Assembly: GCA_013365365.1 (NCBI GenBank)
Contig: JABVXU010000398.1
Coordinates: 1-49,469 of the forward strand
From: Cruorifilaria tuberocauda
Lineage: Eukaryota; Nematoda; Chromadorea; Rhabditida; Onchocercidae
DNA: 49,469 nucleotides
Direction: 5' to 3'
Positions within the stretch are counted from its first letter, which is position 1. The number at the start of each line of letters is the position of its first letter. The notes beneath the pieces were generated by a model. That model had not been told where the DNA came from and did no database searches. It worked only from the letters and a program-made list of their open reading frames with translations. A program made the position numbers and the translations under genes. Of the stretch, positions 23,149-32,917 are shown in pieces.

Positions 23149-24231
23149 TTGAAATATTTTTTTAACACTGATTTTAACAGTTCACTTGGTGATAACGATT
23201 AAAAAAGTTCAATCAAAGATAACTTCACTTTCCGAGATTGCAAAAATGTTTTGAAATAGCTGGAATCGTAGACTGGTGCCCTGCAACAAATCGTTATCAT
23301 CGCTGGCGATCATTACAAATTTTGGAATGCCATTATCATAAATAGCTCTTCTCTCTTTGAAAATCCTATCAATACCAAAAAAAAAACGAAAATGAGAAAT
23401 CCAATAAAATTCAAAAAAAAAAATTAAAAAAGCAAGAAATATATGATAAAATGATAAATGATAAAATGATAAAATATGATAAAAGTTATTTTTAAAAGAT
23501 TTGATTTGACAAAGATCTTGCAGTGAAAAAAATTAACAATTCAGTGATAAGAAGTGATACTGATAATAGAAATTAGCTATAAGTATTGTATTCGATAATC
23601 ATAAATTCCGATAATTTCATTATCATCAATACTCTATGCAACATTTTTTTTGATTAGAAAAGAAGTTTTTAGGTGATAAGTTTAGGTGATAAATTTTTGC
23701 GTTCAGGTGATAAGTTCGATCTGGGAATTTGCAGAATTGATAAGAGAGAAAAAACGATAGATACATTTGCGACAAATGAACGTAAAAACTTTTCGCAACT
23801 TCTAAGCGATAGTTGTTGAGAGATGATTTCGATCTTCCTAGATGAAATGATCAGATGAGACTGAACGGCTTATAGCTATCTTCAATTACTTTACACTTTG
23901 TGTAATGATCGCAAAGTATCGCAAGTAATCTATCAAAGTAAAACAAAATAAATTCAAGCTACAAGTTTATCCCTAAAGATCAATAGAATAAAATAGTGAA
24001 TCGATCTCAACTGATCGATAGAATTCATTGAAAACAATTCTAGAACTTAATAAACCAATCAATAATACATATAGGTTATCATGATAAATGATAAATTCGA
24101 TGTTTTAAATTAAGCAAATGAGCTAAAATGATCATTCGATGAAGAAAGAGTGTAAGAGTGAAGTGAAATTGATTAGCAACGAGAAGTTAAGCACGCATGA
24201 ACAAATGCTATTCATGCTGCTAGTTGAAACT

Positions 24232-24306
24232 TAAAAATCGATTGATAGAGAGAACCGTGACCTCTAACAATGGGAGGTCACGATTCTCTCTATCAATCGA
24301 TTTTTA
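24232..24306. repeat. near-perfect 33-bp inverted repeat (hairpin)
   Basis: Arms 24232-24264 and 24274-24306 match at 32 of 33 positions, around a 9-base loop TAACAATGG. The arm begins TAAAAATCGATTGATAGAGA and ends GTGACCTC. It could be a small fold-back transposon remnant or a precursor of small RNAs. No terminal direct repeat was clear. Confidence 0.9.
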
Positions 24307-25854
24307 GCTTTCAGCTTTAGCTTTAATGTACATTACAATATGTAATAATAACATTTTAAATAACTTATAGCTTATCTGGGATTTCTCGGGAAATTTTATC
24401 AGGAATTTTCCCTGATAAGATTGCTTTCTATTCTATCGTTATTTTCATCAAATCTTTATTTTCTTTATCAATATTTTCTTTATTCTATTTTATTTTCATT
24501 ATATATCTCAATTTTCTTATAGATTGTTGGATGAAATGATTCTTTTCATTCCGAAATAGCTCATAGCATAGTTTTTTTTTTCAATCGAATTATTCATGAT
24601 TTTTAATTTCAATAAATTTAATTTTTTCCAGAAATTGAAAATAGAAGTAATGTGGTGTTTACAACAAATTCAAAGTATACCTAATTTCAAAGAGTAATAA
24701 TTTCAGTTTCTGGAAGGAAAAAAATTTTTCTAAAGTATCAACATTAATTTCAGGCTCCTGAAAAAATATTCCCACTCCATTATATGGACTATATGGCAGG
24801 GATGGAGTAGAATGAATTGTCCAGCAAGCTTTTTCAGTGTTAAAGATTTAAATGTTGCAAGGCCAAATAAAGTTTGACAAGTTGAAATTGTTATTAAAAT
24901 TAAGTATGCTTTGAATTTGTAAACATTACATTACTTCTACAAGAACAAGGCGAAATGTTACAATAATTGTTTATATTTTACAGTGTTATACTTTGAAAGT
25001 ATACAATATCGAATATAAAATTATATCAGAAATATAAATGAAACTTTAATACTGAAATTTTCTTTTCTAACTTTAGCATTGGAAAGTATGATTCGAAGTG
25101 AAGGAGAGAACTAACAGATGCCAAAGGATAACTTTCAACAAATCAGAGAAAGCAGAAAGTAGTTCTCTAACTTTTAAAAACTATTTAGTACATTTTTATT
25201 GTACAATAAGTAAAATAGTAACAGTATTAATCGAAATTTCCCAAGCATATTTCGATTTTTTTTCCGGAAAATTTACAAATTTTTAAAGGGAAGTAAAAAG
25301 TTCATTACTTCGCATTATCACTTACCTTATAAATTATAAAAAATACTTTTATTATCTTATAAATTATAAAAAGCACTTTGTCACCTTATAAATTATCTTA
25401 TTAAAATACTTCTATTTGTTCGGAAGGATGAAATTTACCGGTAATTTACAATTGAGAATTAGAATGTTTAAATGAAATTTATTCAAAATAAAAAAATATT
25501 TCTCTGATCATTTTGATAAGATTTTTTTTTCTGGTTAGATGTGATGTGAAAGCTTTTTCGTGTGATCGTTGATTTGTTTGTTTCACAAATAAATAATGTT
25601 GTGAAAATTTATTTGTTATGGACGAGTAGTGATAATATGATATGACAATTAGCGATATCAATAGACGAAGATTTTTTTTCTGACTACCTGGGTAACCTTA
25701 AGCCTAAGTAACCGTTAAAAAGTTTGAAATGGAAATCGAAAGAACTGGCTAAGACAGAAGTCAGAAGAATGTCGTTGATGTGATCGTTTCATTTGGATAT
25801 AACATTATATACACTTCTATGTCGAGTAATATATGAACAAAGAATCGTTTAGAC

Positions 25855-26165
25855 ATGCAAAAGATAAAGTCAAAGGTAATCACGTAGATATGCAAGAGAT
25901 AAAGTTAACAGCAATCACGCGGAGATGTAAAAGATGAAGTTAACATAAACACGTGAAGATGCAAGGATAAAATTAACGGCAATCATGTAAAGATGCGGAA
26001 GATAAGTCAACGGTAATCACGTAAATATGCAAGAGATAAAGTTAACGGTAATCACGCGTAGATACGACGTTAACAGTAAACACGTAGAGATGTAAGGATA
26101 AAGTTAACGATAATTACGTAGAGATATAGAAGATAAGTCGGTGGTAATCACGTAGATCACGTAGA
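25855..26165. repeat. ~38-bp minisatellite, about eight units
   Basis: Degenerate tandem units of the type AGATAAAGTTAACGGTAATC followed by ACGTAGATATGCAAG. Unit lengths drift (about 33-40 bases). Phrases TAATCACGTAGA and GATAAAGTTAAC recur throughout. Confidence 0.85.
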
Positions 26166-27070
26166 GATAATCCAATGGTTAAGCAACGATCGTGTAATTA
26201 TTTGACGAGAAAGCTATTGATAGGAAGACTTATTATTTCCTGAAAAGTATTTCTATAGTATAGATTTTACGGCTGCGACGATATTTTCATTATGTCCAAG
26301 TTAATTCATTTCGCATAAGTATTAATTAATTATGCAAAAAGCACAAATAACATAAGTATATAAGTATTAATAATATAAAAATAATCACATGAATAAAATT
26401 TGTATTATTAAGTTTCTTTGGATTTTTCAACAAGGCAATTGTTGTTTATTGTTTATTGTTATTATAATTGTTGTTTATTGTTATCATAATTGTTGTTGTT
26501 ATTGTAGAAAAGATGAAATATTAAATATTCACATTAAATATGCAATATTTGATTGATTTTATATGTATTAACCGATGATAGTGCAATCCTATTGTATAAA
26601 AAATTCTTGGTGATAAACGGTTGCTCGATGTGTTGATTCAACAGGACAGGTACTGTATGCTAATTTTCTTAGCTATTATTATTCTGGAAGAACTTTAGTG
26701 CTTTCTTAAGAAGTGGTTCAGTTGAGAGTGGTGAATTTAACTGAAACCAAAAAAGAAAGGTTAAAAGTTCAAAAAACATGGTAGCTAATGGTCATTCCCG
26801 CAAAATCAATAATCAATAAGATTCATAAAACTTTTAATTAATTTAAATATTAAATTACATCTATACTAATTATATTTGTATTATAGCTATCTATTGAATT
26901 ATTACACTGTTAATTTAATACTTAAAATGATTAAGAATTGAAATTGTGGATTAAAAATGCTTAAGAATTGAAAATTTTCTATTCATTTTTGATTTAATTG
27001 ATATTATCAATCGAATATTTTAGAAATCATGCAATAAATGCTTGATTGAATTTTAGAAGGGTTGTATTTC

Positions 27071-27072
27071 AG
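27071..27072 (+). promoter_or_regulatory. splice acceptor 7 nt before the ATG of the Lys/Glu-rich gene
   Basis: GTATTTCAG ends at 27072 and the ATG is at 27080-27082. The placement suits spliced-leader trans-splicing; cis-splicing from a 5' UTR exon is possible. Confidence 0.5.
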
Positions 27073-27079
27073 GTTGAAA

Positions 27080-30000
27080 ATGGCGATATTATCACTATTA
27101 TGCATCAATCAAACAGTCTTTATCTTTTTTCTTACAATTTTGTATCAAACATTGGTGGTAAGCTATTGTAGATTCCATCAACAAATCCTCATGTCCATTT
27201 CTCAAAAACGAATAGCTTAGGAAGAAGCATCTATTGTAAGATCTATTGTATTCATATTGTAGGAGAAAGATTATAATTATGTCGAGAAAGTATTTGAGAG
27301 AAAAAAAGAAACTGCTTATAATATTGAAATTTCCTTAATTAAAAATCAATTAGGAAGTAAAACTAATTAAAATATTATGTTTTACTTCAGTTGATTGGTA
27401 CCGCGTGATTTTTGTTAATTAAAAGACGAAATTAAAATTTAAATAATTTCAGTTAGGTGTTATAATTGTCATTTCATTAGCACAATGCTCACGCAGAAAG
27501 CCGCAAATTACGGAGCAGAAAGAGAAAATTGAAGTAATATATTGCATCACTTTAATTAATTTTACAATTAACAAAGAATAAGAATTCAAAATAAAACTTG
27601 TCATATTTGAAATCACTGATAAATTTTTAGCAAAAAAGCTCTCCTCACTTCAATATGTTAACATTTCATCATCATCCTACCGTAACTAGGCTAGTGTACT
27701 GTAAAAGTATTCCTACTGTATTTCCGTACGTGAATACGGTAGGAATACTTTTACAGTACACTACGCTGGTTACGGTAGGATAATTTTCACTTCATAAAAT
27801 ATGTATTTAATTAAATTATAATTTAAGAAATTTAGACGTGAGATATTTGCATATTACCGATCTAATTTGATTGAAATTCTTAATATCCTTTTAATACCTT
27901 GATTGATATTCTTAATATCCTTTTAATAATTGATTGGAATTACAATTAAAAAAATACTTTATCAATTGAAAGTTACTGTAATAAAAAATTCTCAAAAAAA
28001 ATAATGCGACGATAAGATGAACTTTAAAGTAAGCTTAAATGAAAGTAATTAAGTAAATAAAATTTGAATGTTTTTGAAATTTAAATATTTTTGTAGGAAG
28101 ATGATCAGAAATCAAAGGTTAACACAAATCTTTTAATAATTTTAATAATTGATTGAAATTTTTGATTGAAATTCTTAATATCCTTTTAATAATTGATTGA
28201 AATTCTTAATATCCTTTTAATACCATCCATTTTCATTAAACATTTCAAATATTGTTTATGGGGAAGGAAAAAATAAAATAGCATTGATTCATGCTAATTT
28301 ATCGATTTTATTAACATATAGATAATTCATTTCAATTTTAGACGAAAGAAAAAAAACCAGAAGTGGCGCAAACAGCAAAATCTGCCGAGAAAATCAAAGA
28401 GACACAGGAAAAGAGCAGCGGCGCAGCTGAAAAAAAAAATAAAGAAGCAATAGCGCCCGAAGAACAGCAACAACATACTTCACCCGTTGACGATGGTATT
28501 TCAATATTTTGTTGAATTATTGCGAAAATTCCAATTAAAAAATATCTCGGAGGAAAGGAAGAATTTACTAATTCTTACTCTAAAGCTGTTTTACCACTGA
28601 TATCATGATTTGATAAAGTATTCAAGAAACGCTTATTATTCCTAAATATATGAAAACGAAATAATTTAGAATTGAAAAAATGTTATGAGCAAAATTCAAA
28701 AATTTTTAATTTTTGTTTTGGAAAAATCAAAAAAAAAAACTTTTTTCATAATTTAGCAGAAAAAGAAAAAAAACGTCCAAAGGAAATGGAGGAAAAACGT
28801 TTGGAAGAAATAAAACCTAAAATTATGAAGCGAAACGCTAAAGAGGTTAAAAAAAATTTATAAAAATTGTTTTTAAAAAGACGAAAATTATTTAGTAAGA
28901 CAATCCCTCGCGATTCCCTCGGGAGTATCGGGAAATCTGAGAAAGATCAAATTATATACAGCGTCGATCCTCATCATTATATTTTAAAATATTATTCTAT
29001 ACCATTGTCGAATAATTGTATTCATGATCTATAGGTGAATGTTCTTGTCATATTGGCAAATCATCACCCAAATCCCGTTTTTTGTTATCTACCTTCATGC
29101 CAATGATCTGCTTTGGAGCGAATCGTGCCAAAGTAGATCATTTCCTCTTATTCTCATCACTTCCAAATTCAAAGGCTTGGACCGGTTGTCTCTTCCAGAC
29201 TATTCCCGCCCCTGTTAGGCTTTCATTGGTCTCGTTTTGACTGGGCTCGAATTCCCAATAAACCTTCTATTTCCCAAACAGGCTTCTGTTTGTGTTTGTA
29301 ATTTCAGTAATGGTCGTAATCCGATAAAGACCTTCATCCAAATATCGAACTTCACGACAAAGAAATTTTGGTGCCGAGAGGTGAGGTTCCGTTCTGGTAA
29401 TGAAAGATCGAATTGTTTGACTTCGAGAATCGTTTGTTAATTGAAGAGAGCTTACTAATGAAGCTGACATTGTGTCTCACCTCTCAGGCACCAAAATTTC
29501 TTTGCCGTCAAGTTCGATATTTAGATGAAGGTCTTTATCGGATTACGACCACTACTGAGATTACAAACACAGGAATTAGAAGGTTCATTGAGAATTCGGG
29601 CCAGCCAAAACGAGACCAATGAAAGCCTAACAGGGGCGGGAATAGTCTGGAAGAGACAACCGGTCCAAGCCTTTGAATTTGGAAGTGATGAGAGTGGGAG
29701 GAAATGATCTACTTTGGCACGATTCGCGCCAAAGTAGATCATTGGCATGAAGGTAGATAACAAAAAACGGTATTTGGATGATGATTTGCCAATATGACAG
29801 GAACGCCGATCTATAGATCATGAACACAATTATTTGACAGTGTTTTAAGATCCGACAAAATTTCCGGACGAATTTCAAATGTTGCAGTAAATTTTTAATC
29901 GAATAAATGAAATACCTAATTTGTAATAAATTTTTTAATCGAATAAGTGATAATATCTAATATTTGAGCATTTCGGAATTCTTTGATTAATATTATTTCC

Positions 30001-31291
30001 AAGAAGTGATAATCATCAATGAATGAAATTTTGAATTACATCAAATGTTTAAATTGTTAATTTTTGAATTTTCCTGAAATTTTAAATAAATTTTCAATCG
30101 AATAAATGGAAATATTTAATAATCGAAATTAAAATTCGTTATGTGATATTATAGGAGCGAATAGCAAAAGGTAAGGAAACACGTGGCAAAGCCGATTATC
30201 CAACGATGGATGACGTACTCAGCGATTGGGATTCTGAGAAAGATGGTAAAAAGCCAAATAAAGAGGTGAAATTAGCTTACTTTTGTTTTTTTCGTTAACA
30301 ACAAAAACAATATAAGAATATGATTTGAGGTACACTTCAATTTAACCTATCAACTTGACGCATTCTAAAATTTCATTAATTCTTATCACTGATAAGTGAT
30401 CATACTAGGTTATTGTATTATTGAGTAAAAATTAAAGTATTAGATTTAAAATTGTTAGAACTACAATTTAAAAATACGTTATCAATTGAAAGTTACTGTA
30501 ATAAAAAATTCTCAAAAAAATAATGCGACGATAAGATGAACCTTAAAGTGAACTTAAATGAAAGTAAGTAAATAAATAAAACTTGTATGTTTTTGAAATT
30601 TAAATATTTTTGTAGGAAGATGATCAGAAATCAAAGGTTAACACAAATCTTGAAGATCCTGATGAAAAAAAAGTTTCTACTATTATTTTTTCCTATATTA
30701 AATAAATAACTTAATTAATTAATTAATGAAAATTATTTAAATTGTTGGACTAACAAAATTAATCAGCACTAAACTCAGTTTATAAAACAAAATTTTCTTT
30801 AAAATATTTTCAAAATATTAAAAAGTTTTGAAAGTGAAAATTTATCAAAGAAATTTTTTTGTGTTGTCAATCTGATCTTTAAATTAAATTCATAATTAAT
30901 CATGGTAGTTAAATTCATAATTAATCATGATAGTTAATGACAATTATGAGAAATAATTTAAGACTGAACAAAAACCGGAAGAAGGTGGTGCAGAAGGAGA
31001 TAAAAAAGAAGGTAAAGCTTATTAAATAACCTATTGTTTCTATACAAACAGGTGAAAGCTTCATTAATTACTAAATTATTAATTCGTTCAATTGAAAATG
31101 ACTATCGTAGCTTTTGTTGATAGAAACTAAAATAAATCTGATTATAATAGGAGCTCATAGGCGATACTGAGAATTATGCTTAATTAATTAATTAGTCATT
31201 GTTTAAAGATGGGGAGAAAGATAATGATGGTATTGTGAGCAGAAATGCTTCAAAAAAAGACGGTAAATCAGGTAGCAGGAAAAAAAGTTGA
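27080..31291 (+). CDS. secreted Lys/Glu-rich low-complexity protein, unknown family
   Basis: Nine exons: 27080-27157, 27453-27533, 28097-28117, 28342-28495, 28757-28845, 30155-30265, 30616-30672, 30963-31011, 31209-31291; phases agree, 240 aa. The N-terminus is hydrophobic across exons 1-2 (MAILSLLCINQTVFIFFLTI, then LGVIIVISLAQCSRRK), so a signal peptide or signal anchor. The rest is highly charged and probably disordered: TKEKKPEVAQTAK, EKEKKRPKEMEEKRLEE, DYPTMDDVLSDWDSEKD, TEQKPEEGGAEGDKKE. No domain is recognised. Exon 3 (EDDQKSK) is a duplicate of the start of exon 7 and may be skipped, since both flanking junctions are phase 0. The intron between exons 5 and 6 holds an 840-bp palindrome. 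The open frame survives over nine phased junctions, so I believe the gene, but individual exons (3, 9) are less sure. Confidence 0.65.
27675..27780. repeat. 48-bp inverted repeat (hairpin) in intron 2
   Basis: Arms 27675-27722 and 27733-27780 match at all but about five positions, around a 10-base loop. Ends read TCCTACCGTA at the left and TACGGTAGGA at the right; the centre reads GTACTGTAAAAGTATTCCTA. It looks like a miniature inverted-repeat element and would fold in the pre-mRNA of the Lys/Glu-rich gene. Confidence 0.9.
27866..28215. repeat. TGAAATTCTTAATATCCTTT array interrupted by a duplicated block
   Basis: Units reading TGAAATTCTTAATATCCTTT occur at about 27868-27935 and again at 28133-28212. 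They flank the 196-bp block 27937-28132 on both sides, which suggests the block was inserted into this array. Confidence 0.75.
27937..28132 (+). repeat. duplicated exon block, copy 1
   Basis: About 93% identical to 30458-30651. It contains an acceptor TTTTTGTAG and the coding start EDDQKSKVNTNL. Here the open frame runs into unrelated repeat sequence after AATCTT, so the exon can only be used with the internal GTTAAC donor. Confidence 0.9.
29003..29842. mobile_element. 840-bp palindromic (fold-back) element in an intron
   Basis: Left arm 29003-29385 and right arm 29476-29842 are inverted copies at roughly 90% identity, around a ~90-base spacer. The arms have clearly higher GC than the surroundings (CCCGCCCCTGTTAGGC), and the right arm lacks about a dozen bases present near 29280. 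Both arms encode the same open segment in opposite directions (APKFLCRxVRYLDEGLYRIT). No transposase is seen and I could not define a target-site duplication. It could be a fold-back transposon or an inverted duplication of a gene fragment from elsewhere. Confidence 0.85.
29703..29743. repeat. perfect 16-bp inverted repeat nested in the palindrome
   Basis: AATGATCTACTTTGGC and its exact complement, separated by nine bases (ACGATTCGC). The left arm of the large palindrome carries the same structure with two changes (around 29105-29142). Confidence 0.95.
30458..30651 (+). repeat. duplicated exon block, copy 2
   Basis: Partner of 27937-28132. Here the frame continues through EDDQKSKVNTNLEDPDEKK to a donor at 30672, so this is probably the parental copy. 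Confidence 0.9.
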
Positions 31292-32917
31292 TAAAACAGC
31301 TGATAGTCAATAAAATAAATTACAGTTTCTTGAAAATTCAGCTTTTTCTTTTAAAATTTTTACGAAAAGAGAGAAAGAAATAAAGTAATCATCAGGGAAG
31401 TATAAGAGTTAAATTTCAACGAATAATTATCATTACTATTTTATTATCACTAATCAATATTACAGGTTAGCATTTATCATTTAATATTATCAGGAAAATG
31501 ATGATATCACTCTTATCTATTGGATATACATTGCTTCCTCTGTACTTCTCAATTTGGCGAACGGAATATTGCAATAAATATTCAACTGATTCGATTTTAA
31601 TTATTAATTTTATATTTTGATTATAAGATAGTGAATTAATATATGCTTGAAAATTGTGAAATGATCATTTCAGATCACTGAAAATAAATTAATCATCAAG
31701 AAAGTATAAAAGAAATGATCACTTCAGTGATCTGAAATTTGGATTTGCATCGCTTAACGCTGAATAATTAAAATGCCATATTCATTATCTTAATGATATA
31801 TTATTATTATTCAACTTTACAGTATTGAAATGATGAATGCAAATTAAAACTAATTCTAATATTGATTTGATGTTTGACAAACACTTTTTAGAGATTTTAA
31901 CCTTTATCACTTTGAAAATATTAAAATTAACAATAATAAAAGGAATTAAAGAATTTCGCAATATTTGATAAATTCATTTAATCATTTGCAAAAATAATAA
32001 TCAATTTGATAAGTAATGTAAGCATACGATTTTTAAAATAGAGTAATTAATGAAATTAACGTTGATAACCTATTTTGGGAAGATAAAATTAGAGACGTAT
32101 CCCAAAAAAGGAACATTTTAAAGAAAAAAGAAACTTGAAAAATTGTTTGGATAAAATAATTTCATCATAATAAAAACTTATATCATTCAAAAAATCTTGG
32201 GATCGGTTATGAATAAGTCAAATTCGATTGGGTCAAAGTATGCTTACATAATACGATAAGGTCACTTCAATCCCATTCCATTTACCATCTAAAAAAAAGT
32301 TCAATTGAAGTCAAAAGTAAAAGGTTAGCAGCAAAGCTTTCAATTATCAATTTATCATTTATCATCCAAATTGTGATAATTTAGGAAAAATTTTTGTAAT
32401 CACTGAGAAATGAATGAATGAAAATAATTTAAACATAAACAAACATAATACAAACAAAACAATAATTAGCATAGATTAATGCAATGCAACAAAATTAAAA
32501 AGTAAAGTTACTCATTTATAAACAATCAAAAAGATTGGATAGATTACTCCCAATATTCTTAGCTAATGATTGTTAGCTTAATTATGAGAAGTAAAAGTCA
32601 TTTTCTAAGAATAACTAACTTATCTACTAATCGTCATTATTAATCTTTTTTAGAAGAGTAAAGGAACAGGTGAAGTTAACATAGATGAAAATAACTGTTA
32701 CATTAGGTTACCGATCATTAATCAGTACAAATTAAATACTTTACAGAATTAAATACTTTCTTTTTCGAGTAATAATAATGCAACTTAAGAATTCTTACTA
32801 GCATTTTCCACACTGATCATCTAATCTTTTCAGGTAGAATCAGGTGTAACTAAGAAATGGAAGAGTATCATCCAAAAAGATCATTTTAAAAGAAAAAAAA
32901 AACTTCAATACAGGGAA
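31292..32917. other. intergenic, 1.6 kb between convergent genes
   Basis: A phrase of the type TAATCATCA(G/A)(G/A)(G/A)AAGTATAA is repeated at about 31387 and 31690, and ATTTCAGATCACTGAA (31668-31683) has an inverted copy at 31723-31740. Two exon-like snippets with good acceptors (near 32654 and 32835) give short Lys-rich frames, but neither joins the upstream gene convincingly. Nothing else is seen. Confidence 0.45.

Larger units (their letters stand above)
23149..27079. other. intergenic, 3.9 kb between divergent secreted-protein genes
   Basis: It contains the upstream regions of the cathepsin gene (-) and of the Lys/Glu-rich gene (+), the hairpin at 24232-24306 and the minisatellite at 25855-26165. 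The small ORFs at 25098-25286 and 25479-25661 lack splice context or similarity and are not called. Confidence 0.5.

Noticed and set aside
25855..26165. CRISPR array
   Set aside because: No constant repeat with unique spacers; the whole unit drifts like a minisatellite, and the genome is eukaryotic.
32650..32900. Extra 3' exons for the Lys/Glu-rich gene
   Set aside because: Acceptors look fair, but the short frames stop quickly and phases do not agree with the exon ending at 31291.
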